From Trichosphaerium sp. ATCC 40318 (lineage: Eukaryota; Discosea; Flabellinia; Trichosidae): a stretch of DNA of 64,000 nt. A model generated the notes under the pieces. It was not told the origin of the DNA. It ran no database searches and saw nothing but the letters and a program-made list of their open reading frames with translations. Positions within the stretch are counted from its first letter, which is position 1; each line of letters opens with the position of its first letter. Below, in pieces: positions 11,761-22,933 of this stretch. The position numbers and the translations under genes are program-made. Location: NCBI GenBank assembly GCA_038496445.1, contig JALMLS010000637.1, positions 124,001-188,000 on the forward strand. Direction: 5' to 3'.

Positions 11761-13130
11761 TTTGAGTATTGAGATTATTTGAACAAGGAACTGTATTCTT
11801 ACATTATTCTTCCGGTTGGCTAAAATAATCTACAGGCTTAAGTTTTTCTGTGGAAAATACTATCAATTGTGGCCCTACAAATATAGGCATAGATTAATAG
11901 CCTTGATTACAGGCAAAACAAGCTACCATTACTCAAAACTACAAAACTGGGGTTTGCACTACTTTTTGCGAAATTGATTAGAGCCACGATTGGCTAAAAA
12001 ATGTGCTGTTTTCTGCAAAAATGTTGTACAAAAGGCCTCCAAAAGAACAGATTTCGAAGAAATACAACATGCCGCCAAATTTCGAAATGTAGTGCAAACC
12101 CCTGCTTAATTTTCTTCAGTTAAGTGAAATTCCTACTGAACAGTGATTTGACCTCAAAACAAACAGGTGATTTAGTTTTATGTGAAATAAACCAACATTG
12201 TATTAGAGCAAGTGTACAGCCTGTATAGTGTTCAAAAGTCAGATGCTGGAACCTACACGTATTTTGTACTTATTCTCAACAAACCCACACGGATGTGCTT
12301 ATATATACAATGATAATAAAACCCCCTTTGTATCTGACTTATACAAACAGTATACTTTTAGTTCTTGGTGAGTGTTGTTTGTTTGAGCTAAGGAACTATT
12401 GTCTTTTTCAGTAAAAAGGAGAGAATTGCAATAGAAGTGTTCTGTAGCAGTTCCGCAACTATCTAAAGAATGGGTGGACTGTAGAACAAGAAATTCATTA
12501 CCCGATCACTCTTGGCGCGACAGAATACGTGGGCAAACATCATGTGCGAGGACTGCAACAGAACAGTTAACATTCTTAGAACAACAAAAATAGCGCAAAC
12601 AGTCCACCAACAGAACTAATGGAAGAAATGCTGCAGCTTGGAGGCATTTATGCCTAGCTGAAACAAAATACTGATCATGCATTTTAGAATACTCATACAG
12701 AATATTGTAATACTTACATCGATATGAAGCTTCCCTTAAGCATAGATGAGTAGAATTATAAAGTTGATATTGTCTTTGACGGCCGCTATAATATCAACAT
12801 ACATCACCAATCTACTCAAACCATCCCAGACTGTTTATCATGAAACCAATAAGCACAGTCTTCGCTCAATGTAGTTCAAACATTTCTGAAATGAAAGTTT
12901 GCTTGTACGTAATATTTAACCAACAAAGTAACAAAAAGTATCGTACGTATCAAAGTGTAAGATACCTTGTTAGTTTTACTAGTTCTTGCAAGAACTGACA
13001 ACTTGACGGAATGAATGCATCACATTCCGAAACTCGTGACAAGACCTTGTCGTGCTTAGTAAGGCAAGGAAAAAATTACAATGTCAAAGTAATGATACAA
13101 AGATAATTGAAGTATTTTACGTTGTAAACT
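11761..13130. other. Intergenic, sparse
   Basis: No exon chain found. Near 12980-13000 it holds a copy of the palindromic AGTTCTTGCAAGAACT motif that is abundant in the inverted-repeat element at 48.7-49.6 kb, so a degraded transposon fragment may be present. Confidence 0.35.
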
Positions 13131-13131
13131 A

Positions 13132-13503
13132 GCCATAGAAGCACTTAAAGGAACCGAAAGAGACCAAAAAGGTACGAATTACTTTATATTTTTTATTTGG
13201 CGTACTAGGCCTCCACGACACTAGTGCTGATACAATCTTAGCGTCAAGAGGCGTATCAACGAGAAAAAACCGTATTGAAAAGTTAACAACTGCTCAAGGT
13301 ATCAACGGACGGCAATATTATGGTACGGCGTCATGTAACTGTAATAAAAATGTAAATAAAACAAATTTTTAGGTGGGTTTTTATCATCACGTGGTCCGCG
13401 GCAAATTCATAATTTCTCCGCCCAGCAAGCCTCCAATAATGTGGATCACATTTCAAACGTTGGATCGCTAGTTCTAGCAAATTGTCGGTTCTGTAGGGAC
13501 TAA
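13132..13503 (+). CDS. Small hypothetical protein, tentative three-exon model
   Basis: Three consecutive stretches join cleanly through GT-AG introns: LAIEALKGTERDQKG, then LHDTSADTILASRGVSTRKN with RIEKLTTAQG, then GFLSSRGPRQIHNFSAQQAS ending LVLANCRFCRD and TAA at 13501-13503. Introns are about 13171-13209 and 13301-13371. The start codon is not resolved; an ATG near 13080 could be joined by a 5' intron but the phase does not work out. No family recognised. The alternative is a minus-strand frame over 13331-13549, which has no splice support. Confidence 0.3.
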
Positions 13504-13735
13504 CTGAACTTCTAAGATTTGTCTGCCTAAACTCGAAAACCAAAAGCACAAAGTTTAGTCTCAGCTTTAAGTCAAGTGAGGAGCTTAAAGTCTATTGTAT
13601 TTACGGCCACACTTTCGCTTATTACGAAAAATCTTTGTTCGCGAGATTAGTACGTTCCACAGCCTTGAATACACAGTAAGATTTGAATACGACTTCCAAA
13701 AACACAAAACACCAAGCTATAAATTATGTTCTACA

Positions 13736-15152
13736 TATTATGGTCTCTAGCTCTTGTATTAATACACACGGGCTGTACTGAAGGTCAACCAGAATATCGA
13801 ACTGCCTTTTTCCAAGACGCATTTAACCACTGCGCACAAACGCACGTGATATTTTTTTTCTCTCACTTGCGCCGCTAAATTATTTACTAGTAACCAAAAT
13901 CTACCAGAAATACTCTCCGAATCTGACTACAACATGTTCAAGGGTATGACGGATGGTATGGCAACAAATAATCTTTGGCTTAATGCGCGTCGTGATTCCA
14001 GTTCAAACTTTATGTCAAGAGCTTGTGAAAGTTGTAGTGGCTCTGGTGACTGCGACGTTTGTAAGGATGCTCTATCATCATTTAGATGGCAAGAAAGCAG
14101 GACAACTTTTTTTGAAACTGGCCTGTTTATTGATGCTCAAAATGACACGCAAATATTGGTGAACAAGTTTTTTAATGGTGTTGAACCTAGTTTTGTTGCA
14201 AATGCCAACCAAGAAAGGTGTCTTATAATGCGTTTAAATGGTACCGAATTACATATGGCCTCCGTACTTATACGTGGTAGGCTTAAATGACGTCGTTTGC
14301 GATGGTAGAGTTACGTTTGTGGCCAAATGTGTTGACCCACCTCCTCAACCCACGATTCGTCCAGTTTCACCCACAGCTTCTCCAACAGTAGTGACCCTCC
14401 CTCCTCAACCTACGATTAATCCAGTTACACCCACAAGTCCTCCAACACTAGTGATGCCAAGCTTAGCACCAATGTGTAGCGACTGCTCTATTCCGACAAC
14501 GCCGTCAAGTGACACAGTATACATTGCAGGCACTTTTTCTGTTGTAGGCGTTTACACAGCACCTGGTAGTACAACTTTTTGATCCTTCTGAATTAAACGC
14601 CTTTGTAGGAGATGTTGTTTTTTCGGAGGATACAGTAATAATGGTTGAATCAAACTCTTCAATATCTATTGGAGGATGTCCTACGTTCAATGAGAATGTA
14701 GTTGTTGATACAAGTGGTGTACAAGTAAGTTTGTTTTTTTTGGGTTTTGTGTGCTATACTAATTTATTGTTCAAGCAAACTGACTCGTTGACGTTGATTA
14801 CCTTCAGAGATGACTGTGTGATCGACAAACAAAACATCACTCTCTCGGACCCGACAAACTCTTGCTTTCTACAAAGTACACCATATCAGTAATTTCATAA
14901 TTTAATTCCATACAATTAGATACACGTGGACAGTTAGTTATTTTATTCTCTTCAGCTTGTTCACCTCAATCAAATAGTTCTGATTTTCCCATTATACCTG
15001 TAGTGATCGCCACTGTACTAGTTTTTCTACTTGTAGTTTTGATATTGGCATTGACATTGATCATTCCATCATGGCGTAATTGTATTTATCCCTACAGTAG
15101 GGCAACAAGAAAAAAAAAATTAGCCAACGTGCAAACAGAGATCGAATTATAA
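13736..15152 (+). CDS. C-type-lectin-like single-pass membrane protein with proline-rich stalk
   Basis: N-terminal signal peptide MFYILWSLALVLIHTGC. The following ~140 residues resemble a C-type lectin fold: NNLWLNARRDSSSN, SSFRWQESRTTFFETGLF, a late EPSFVANANQERCLIMRLNG and a final NDVVCDGRVTFVAKC, matching the W-G/N-C...C pattern in which the last two cysteines pair. A stalk carries two near-identical units (PPQPTIRPVSPTASPTVV and PPQPTINPVTPTSPPTLV). A second small extracellular region follows (ISIGGCPTFNENVVV). The last exon encodes one membrane helix, PVVIATVLVFLLVVLILALT, and a basic tail ending VQTEIEL. The first intron (13842-13890) keeps frame only with a GC-AG boundary. Predicted surface receptor or adhesin; ligand unknown. 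Confidence 0.65.
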
Positions 15153-15529
15153 AGAATGTTATCCAATACATGTATACATTAACTTGTCTCAGGAAATTTT
15201 TTCTCCAGTTCCTTTGCAAAGATCATTCACTATCGTTTGTGGACTGTCAGGTTTCTCGGTTCTCAAAGCTGTTACCCCAAATTTCCAAGGATTAGAATAA
15301 CAATTATTATTTTGTGAATTTCGTCGCTACAACATGCACGTGTGTAACTTGCTGGCGGTAAATTATTTTTATTGAGATAGTTTCCATTCACATAAGTAGT
15401 TTTAGTCTATAACAAGGTTTCACAAAGTGGTTGTTGTAAGTAGCGTGTAAAAGAAAACCTTTTTGCTCGATCTTTTAAGGTGTTTAATACTGAGTTTGTT
15501 AAGAGTTAGTACAGATGTATACACCCTCA
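15153..15529. other. Intergenic, nothing recognised
   Basis: 3' flanks of two convergent genes. No repeats, RNA genes or exons recognised. Confidence 0.4.
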
Positions 15530-16390
15530 AAGGGCAGCAAGTGCCTTTTTATATTTTCTCATCTCTTGGTCATGATATGGAGCATGATAATAGCCATTTG
15601 TTCAGGCTCAAAGACTGATTTCAATTCGTCCATGATTACCTTACGATATTTCTTCATATCCTTCATAGCTGGACCTTTTCCAGGATTTCTTCATTCTCAA
15701 CTGCTTCTATGAGCGCATTCATCGCAGGAGCGAACAGTGCACGGGCTTGTGTTCGCTTTTCAGCAACAAACTAAGGAAACTGTAAGACTGACGCTGCAGG
15801 GAAAGGAAAAACAGTTTAACCTGCAAGAATTTGGCTTTCTTCGTTTGCTTATCTGTTAGCGTAATTTCGATTTAATGGCTTCAATAGCCTTCAATAGCAT
15901 CGGATACTAGCATGCTTTTTATCACGTATTTGCTCGCCAATGTAAATGGTAAGGGTTGCCTGTACGCAACATGTGGTAGTAAAACGTACTATGTTAAACA
16001 AGATAGACACGGACACGTTGTTTGACAGTGAGAATACCTCTAATGGTATCCACTACCTCTGAAGCCTAATGATTGAATTGAGTTAAGCATGGTACATTTT
16101 AGTGATATTAACTTACTTCTCTGAACTTGTCCATCTACTTTCCTCTTTAGCAATTTTACCTTGTGCCCATTTCTTTGCACCAGCAATAGTTTAACCCCTA
16201 AAGAAATAAACGGCGTTAGTAAATGCAAGTGGATATGGTGGTATGGTTTACAAGCGTCGTGACAACTTCTGGCATACGTTTTTCAGCGTCTGCAAGAGCA
16301 TCTTTTGTTACGGTATTGATATGAGTTTTTGATCATCAGTGACTTCGGCTTTGTCCGCTGCGTTTCTGAGAGATGCAAGGATATATCAAT
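15530..16390 (-). pseudogene. Helical paralogue B, frameshifted
   Basis: Paralogue of the gene at 10.9-11.8 kb with motifs in the same order: LASLRNAADKAEVTDDQK, INTVTKDALADAEKRMPEVV, TIAGAKKWAQGKIAKEESRW, IEITLTDKQTKKAKFLQ, FVAEKRTQARALFAPAMNAL and KDMKKYRKVIMDELKSVFEP ending HIMTKR. Directly after TDDQK a run of five A residues marks a one-base frame change, and a second frame change lies after EEILEK. Both together argue for a pseudogene or for homopolymer sequencing errors. Helical, charged; no family assigned. Confidence 0.4.
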
Positions 16391-16960
16391 TTTTTGTTAT
16401 TATTATTGTTGTTGAGTTGTTGTTCTAGGGATTGATGTTATTGCACTCAGTTACTGTTTTTATCAAAAGTAATATGTGCATACAAACTGTTTTCCCGTTA
16501 TTTATCCGCTCGAATACGCACTCGTAAACACAATAACACTGTGGGCAGAAAAAGAAAGCAAATTGAACATTTGTAGTTTGATTGGAAATTTGATGCAATT
16601 TGCTTACAGCGAATTAAAAATGTTGCGAGTTTTCTCTTTTAAGTTGTAAAGCACTAAGAAGTAGGCAACTTGGGCTAAAAAACTCGCATACGCCGGTTTT
16701 ATGTCAAATAAACGCAAATGTCAAGATTTAGACGCAAATGAGACGAAAAAACAAAAAATTAGACACGAGAATACTTGTGCGTCCGCAAAATAACGTTACT
16801 ATACGCCATCTAACGTTTATCGTAAGTCTACAACTACGTAAACAGCGATTTGGCACCTAGCGTTGTTAAAAAGCAACTTGAATGTTTTAAAACACTTGGA
16901 GGTGACACTGCAATACGTGTACAACTATTATATTGCGCTAAAAAGTAAACTAACGACATT
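16391..16960. other. Intergenic with a 30-codon upstream ORF
   Basis: A short frame at 16701-16793 (MSNKRKCQDLDANETKKQK...) is very basic and sits upstream of the F-box/LRR gene on the same strand. It could be an upstream ORF or an unspliced first exon; I could not link it in frame to 16961. Confidence 0.3.
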
Positions 16961-18681
16961 ATGAAGAAATGGACGCAACACAACAAAGCACAGCTATATT
17001 TACATCCACCGCACCCTACGAATACTCAACGGGACATTATTTCTCTCTTACCGCCTGAAATCGCTTTTCTTATTCTACAATACACATTCGCGCTTGGCGA
17101 TACATGGAATGAGAACCATAGTGCAACTAATATCTCAATTGCGCTGGAAGGTAACGTAAATTTTTCGGTTTTTTCAAAAACGGCAAAAAAAAGACGAAAA
17201 TAGAAAGTGTTTTTTTCTGACCTCATTCTTCTTTTGCGTTGGTTCCATGTGTGATGCTGCGTACTTATTTTGAAAATCTAGTGAGTAAGAAATGGCATAG
17301 GCTATGTTGTCTTTCACTATCATACAGCAGAGTGACATTACTGAGTACAACGGAGAGTTACTTTGAAAATGTTGTGATGAAATGTCAAAATCTTGTTCAT
17401 GTCAAGATAGACAGCTCAGGCTTTTCTACGCTTAAATTAGAACAACTAACTAACCTGCCAAAGCTTAAATTATTATCATTAAGAGAGTATCCTATAGAGG
17501 GACTAGAATGGGAGAACATGCTTCTTGGGTTGAGCGTTGTTCTTCCTTTTGAAGTTGAATCAGATTATTATGTTGATATAACTGGAAAGACAATTCATGA
17601 CTACCTAGAGTATGTACCAAAGCTTAAAAGTTGTAGTGTTAATCTTAGCAATGACAACTGGGATTTTATAAGGCACCTACCAAAATTTGAAAACATGACA
17701 ACAATTGTATTCTCGACAAATGATAACTTAAGTAATGATGCCTTAATTCAAACATCAGATATTATTTCTAATTTTAAGAATGATATCGTACTTACTACTG
17801 ACGGTAACTTTGTATCAAGATGGTATAATCATAATATTACACTACCTAATGTATCTGAAATACATAGTCTATTATTACGTAATGAGAATGACTGGAGACA
17901 GATGACATCAGTTTTTGTAAACTTGAAAAAAATAGTAATTGATTGTGCTTTGGAGTTCCAACCTGAAGATCTTTCTTGCTTAAGTAATCTAACAAACTTA
18001 ACAGATCTTTCCTTTGATAACACTGTATCACTTCGACCTTACTATTTCTGGCATATTATTGAACGTTCAGGTGTACTTGGTAATATTAAAACGTTGTATG
18101 TAGATCAAGGTGTGTTTCAGCTTCAGGATCATGGTTTAAGGTTCGCATATTCCTTGAAAAAAATGAAAAAGTTGGAAGATCTTACTATTGTTGGATCATC
18201 CTCTCTTGTACAGTATAGAAGTACGTTTCATATTATCTAATATTACTCTAAGCATATTTATTTAGATTCTTTTTTTGAACAGGTGACAGAGCTCACAGCA
18301 CTTACAAGCCTTGATATTCGGAGTTCAATGTATTACACTTACTACCCGAATAATGCACTTAATTTATTGCTCCTGACAAACCTCACATCGCTTAAAATTG
18401 ATAATATGGTTGGCATAGATCTACTTGAGTATAGTTCACTACCTCAGCTTGTAAAACTACATGTTCAAGCTTGTAGTTTCGATAATCAACAACATTTTAT
18501 GGATGTGTTACTTAATCTTACCCAAGTACAAATGCTTACGCTTTGGAATCCACATGGGTTACCAGATACAATAACATTTCGTGATAACAGTGAAATGGGT
18601 AGTCATGATTTATCAATGATTGGACGGGCACTTGGAATTGAAGTCAGATTTGAAACAAAACTTAGAAGGCGGTATTATTAG
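16961..18681 (+). CDS. F-box/leucine-rich-repeat-like protein
   Basis: Starts MKKWTQHNKAQLYLHPPH. The F-box is split by an intron of about 128 nt: IISLLPPEIAFLILQYTF in exon 1 and VSKKWHRLCCLSLSYSRVTL in exon 2, the usual L-P-x-E-[IV] start and [VS]-x-x-W end. The rest is irregular leucine-rich repeats (CQNLVHVKIDSSGFSTLKLE, LTNLPKLKLLSLREY, LSNLTNLTDLSFDN, LTALTSLDIRSS, LLLTNLTSLKIDN). A second intron begins at GTACAG near 18208 and ends before VTELTALTSLDI. Stop TAG 18679-18681. By family, F-box/LRR proteins are substrate receptors of SCF ubiquitin ligases: the F-box binds Skp1 and the LRRs bind the substrate. Confidence 0.75.
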
Positions 18682-18764
18682 TTATGTTTTTTTTTTGGTG
18701 TAAAACTGAGATAGGTTAATAAATAACAGAATCTTGGCCATAAATATGTCAACCAATGAGCCAA

Positions 18765-19014
18765 ATGCCTTCAACCACAAGCAGTTCGAACGCTAATCTG
18801 GAACCACCTTTGGTTCGTCGTACTCAATTAAAACAGTCTAACTCGCAAGTCCAGGTTCAAGTTTTTATTTTTGAACATTTTGTCACGTGATGAAAACCAG
18901 AGCACATGACGTGATTAGAGGTTACTTTTTCCGGGTACAAACCGGTTTCAGGTAGAGGATAAGAAAACTGACGTCAATCCTCAGTTAATACTATTCCACC
19001 ATTCTACAAAGTAA
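18765..19014 (+). CDS. Small hypothetical protein, two exons, tentative
   Basis: MPSTTSSSNANLEPPLVRRT plus QLKQSNSQVQ, then an intron of about 104 nt ending ...TTTCAG, then VEDKKTDVNPQLILFHHSTK and stop. The intron contains a CACGTG and follows the local consensus. About 50 residues, Ser/Asn-rich; no family recognised. An alternative 3' exon beyond 19045 is possible. Low confidence that this is translated. Confidence 0.3.
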
Positions 19015-19102
19015 CATTGTGGAACAAGTTGTAACAATAGTCTGCGCAATGTATGTAAGTGCAGGAGTAGGAGAGCTTGAACGGAGAAGTAATTACATTT
19101 GT

Positions 19103-19375
19103 TTATTGACACAGATAGTGTATAACACTATCAGAGTCTTTACTTTTAACGTATAGTTGAATACGACGAAAGTGATGGTCTTGGTCTACTGGTTCGCCAA
19201 AAACCCACACATCTACTCTGATATCATCCCCATACGCGTCTTTAATACGTTTTGTGGCTTCTGGTGTTGTTAAACCTGCATATCGTGGCTTGTCGTGCGC
19301 AACTTGGTTTGAAAAAGCTGTAAGCGGGTCAGAGGTATCAGGTTCCGTCGCAGTTGTTGAGGCAAATGAGCCCAT
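19103..19375 (-). CDS. Potato inhibitor I (CI-2/eglin) family-like protein
   Basis: Intronless, 90 residues, MGSFASTTATEPDTSDPLTA at the start. The C-terminal 60 residues follow the inhibitor I layout: YAGLTTPEATKRIKDAY (core helix, G-L-T-x-x-E-A), VDVWVFGEPVDQDHHFRR (strand leading to the exposed reactive loop), and RRIQLYVKSKDSDSVIHYL (the R-x-x-L-Y/F-V strand). In the family the loop residue before the scissile bond sets protease specificity; here the loop reads roughly PVDQDH. No signal peptide is seen, so an intracellular role is likely. Good fold-level match, function inferred. Confidence 0.6.
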   Translation of the reverse strand: MGSFASTTATEPDTSDPLTAFSNQVAHDKPRYAGLTTPEATKRIKDAYGDDIRVDVWVFGEPVDQDHHFRRIQLYVKSKDSDSVIHYLCQ

Positions 19376-19838
19376 AGTGTGTGGGCAGCTGTATGCTGTT
19401 TGTAAATAGTGCTAAAAAAAGAGTTGTGTTCAAGTTCGGACTTTGCTTCACAGAATGTAATTAAGCGAAATTACTGCCACAATGTCAGCCAATGTTTTTT
19501 GCTATGAACGGAAACTCCTTTGGAGAATCAACTGTGAGGAATAAATGTCCATATAGTCACAAGTACCAGCTGTTCTATAACTATTACCTCATGGCGTACT
19601 CACTCGAATGGGATAGCTTTCAGAACGTAGCGGGTATAGCCCAACAAAGTGTATCACTTTGTAGTGTAGCAATCATTGTTATACTCAAAAAGGTGTATGC
19701 GTCACACATGTGCTTCTTCATGAAAAAAAACCTCTCACGTGACTTTATAAGACCAATCACGGTTAGTGCGTAACGTAAATTAACAGCACGTCTACAATTT
19801 AATACCATAAAAAGGATTAAAAAGCAGATTACACCAAA
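19376..19838. other. Divergent intergenic region
   Basis: Separates the inhibitor-like gene (minus) from the F-box-Ras gene (plus), so it holds both promoters. Includes a CACGTGAC motif near 19736. No gene supported. Confidence 0.4.
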
Positions 19839-21467
19839 ATGGGTAATGTTTACCTATTGTAGGTGGTTAATGGTGTTGTTTAGACAAAGATGGTTTTCGT
19901 ACGGGCGTAGAGAGCGTTAAGGATTTGCCAGAAAAGCTACCAGCGCAAAATGTTCTGAACACAGTACCTGTAGAAGTTGTTGTCCATATTCTCCATTTTG
20001 TGTCGTATCAAGACCTGTGTGTATTGGCATCCACCAGCAAAGATTTATACGATCTAAGGTAAATACAGAAGTCAAATGAACTAAACTAATTTTTTGTTTG
20101 ATTAAAGTTGTGATGAGAGTTTATGGAAAAGTGCCATGTCACAGCACTTTGGAGGTCTAATGGAATTAGGTAATCATACCTATAGTATACATGATTATCG
20201 AGATTATTAATTTGGTTTCCGAAAGGTTTCCTTGAAAAAGAGTATTCAAGGTGGATTGAGAACCCAAAAAAAGAAAAAGCAAAACATTTTTGGAAGACTA
20301 AACTTGAACGCTATAAAAACGCGACAGAAGGTTTCAAGTAAGCATTTACTCTTGTAAAATACCTTGACATCGTATATCATTATCGTAAGAAATTTTCCGC
20401 TTATCACGTGGTAGTTACGTACCAGAATTTAATCCGAAAATATTGAAGTCAGCTCTCAAAGAACAGAGTAAAAGTTTACAACCATTCTGTATTGTGGTAT
20501 GGGGTAGGGATGGTTCTGGTATGTAGTAAAGTAATCTTGTAATATATCTTTACATAACAATTAGGAAAGACTTCATGTTCGATAAGGTTTATTATAAACC
20601 AATACTTTATACAGTATACTACTTATCGTTTTTTATTTGGTCACTCTGTATTAGGTGTGATCCAAATAATGAAGATTCATATCGAAAGATGACCAGTATT
20701 GATGGAATGCCTATTTTATTAGAAATATGGGACACAGCTCAAGGTATTTGTTGCGTTTTTAAAATTAGTTTATGAAGTGTTTTCAGCAATATTTACAACA
20801 AATTCAATAGATTCAGTGTATGCAAGTTATCGACCTAAATCTATGTTTGACGAATCAGTACTTCTCTTTCTGTCTAATTGGCATAATTAATTTGAAAAAT
20901 AGACTATGAATATCATTGTGTACTCTGTTACATCACGTGAATCATTCGAAAATGTAAGAAAAATAATTACTTACATTAAACTTAACAGGGTACAATTTTA
21001 TTCAACAATCAAACAAACTAATCAAAGTACTTTTCAGAATACAAACGATAACATTCCACTACTCATAATTGGGTATGTACCATTTTATAGTTTATGGTGG
21101 TCAAGTTCTTTGAAACAGTGTTCATGTAACTCTTCTTTTCTGCTTCAACTCATTGATTACTCGTTATTCTTTAACTAAGTGTGGTGTATAGAAACAAGAT
21201 CGATTTATTGAACTGTAGAGAAGTATCTATTGAAGAAGGAGTGACTTTAGCAAAGGAACTTGGTGGATCATTCTGTGAGACTAGGTAATTATGTTTCCAC
21301 AAACGTTTTACAAGATTCTAATAGTACAACTTAGTGCTAAAATGTCAACAAACGTTGCCAATGCTTTTAAACTAGCCACAAAGATTGGTTTGTATTCGGA
21401 ATATGTGAGAAACGAATCTACCAAGGAAGGTAACGAACATCAAAAACGAAGGTGTAGTTGTATGTAA
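19839..21467 (+). CDS. F-box / Ras-like small GTPase fusion protein
   Basis: Nine or so exons read in frame. The first is only ATGG, spliced to DKDGFRTGVESVKDLPEKLP. An F-box follows: LNTVPVEVVVHILHFVSYQD, LCVLASTSKDLYDL, SCDESLWKSAM. After a linker comes a Ras-type G domain: FCIVVWGRDGSGKTS (G1), DPNNEDSYRKMTSIDGM (switch I, like Ras DPTIEDSYRK), LLEIWDTAQD (G3), MNIIVYSVTSRESFENV, IPLLIIGNKIDL (G4 NKxD), REVSIEEGVTLAKELGG, CETSAKMSTNVANAFK (G5). It ends KRRCSCM then TAA, a polybasic CaaX-type prenylation signal. G3 reads DTAQ rather than DTAGQ, so switch II is unusual and hydrolysis may be altered. Predicted to link a membrane-anchored GTPase to SCF-type ubiquitination. Confidence 0.8.
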
Positions 21468-22933
21468 CAAGTTGTATGTAACTATTCATCATAAGCATTT
21501 TTTACATGTTATAAGAAAAGAAAGTTCGCAACTGTCACAGTTTGGTTCTCGCACAGCATGCTGCTGCAAATTACCAATATTTTAACAGTACAATTATTAC
21601 GCCTTGCTACAGGTTACAACCCATAACTTCCAGGCCTCTTTGTTACAAGAAAATGTCGAAGTGTAGTTTTGTTCAACTCCGTTCTGCTGTATATATTTAT
21701 TTGTATATGATTGTGACAATCGTCTTACACAACGTTCTCTATCAAATGCTGGGGAGGTGGATTGAAATGGAATGCAGATAAATCTTAGCTTAGTAGAGCG
21801 TCTATAGCCAAGGTAGCTCTGGTATCAGTAGCTACATCAATTGAGATAAAACTTCCATCTGCGCTGCACAAGAAGCAATTTAAAGTGCTTGCTGATACTC
21901 AATAATTTCATTATCTGATACTGCCGTAATACCTGTTTCCGTAATACCTACGGAAAATACTAAGAAGTAAACAGTATTTGATAAATGACAACGTCAACGG
22001 GTTACATACCATATAAAATTGATTTGGTGAGGAAAAAAGATTCTCATAATTTTCTTACTTTTTAATTGTCTTGTAGTTGCGCCAGTTGTAGAATTTAGTA
22101 CACTTAAAGGTTCAACTCAACGCGACCTTTTTTGTTTGAAATCGGTTCTGAGTTGACTCGCCCAAAAAACAACACTGAACAAATCAAAGAATGGTTTTTT
22201 TTTTAGTTGTGCTGTAAACAGCGTCCATGAGTGGCCAAACATCAGATTGTGTTGCATGAACTCTCCTAGCCATCAATACTAAGTTTTTGCATAAAAAATA
22301 AAAGAAAATTGGTTTGAGAGAATTTTTGCTTTCACTTTTTTACCTGTACGCCTACCAGACCACGTCATGGAACACAATTATCTAAAACCTTGTTTGGTTA
22401 CTGTATAAAATAGCATCCTTGGGCTTTAACTTTATCTACCTCTTCCTACGTTATTAAGTCTTCCCAGAAATTAAAATGTTCCGATACAAATGACAACATA
22501 ACAAACACGCACTTATTCTTATCCTTTTTGCATAACAATCACGCTTGTTTACTTATGCGTCATTCTTTATCATTTCTTGGTTCAACGCGAATAGAATTTT
22601 ATTTGAATTACCCGATAGCGGCTTCACTAGTGGAACATAGACAATATACAAGTATTGTTATCACTAGCCAAACCAACACGAACGTCTTTTCTCATCCAAT
22701 ACTAAATCTACCAATGGCTACTTATGTAGCTGCACGGCAGACGATTAACAGTAAATAAGAGTAAATAATTACTTAAAAATCCTGCGTTCCCTTTGGTTAA
22801 CAGAAGCGATTTTTTTTCGCTAATTTGCTCTTCATGTGAACAATTTTGGGGAAATCAATACGCACGTGAGTTCAGGGCAAATTTTGAAGCAACTTAACTT
22901 TATTTATACTTTTAGTAGTGGCAATAGCGCGTC
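21468..22933. other. Intergenic, with coding-like minus-strand fragments
   Basis: On the minus strand, scattered stretches have protein-like composition: HFNFWEDLITEEEVDKVKAQ (~22480-22400), LVLMARRVHATQSDVWPLMD (~22290-22210), GITETGITAVSDNEIIEYQQ (~21950-21870) and ADGSFISIDVATDTRATLAI (~21865-21785). They may be exons of one gene or a decayed gene. I could not join them in frame and recognise no family. No plus-strand gene is supported. Confidence 0.35.
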
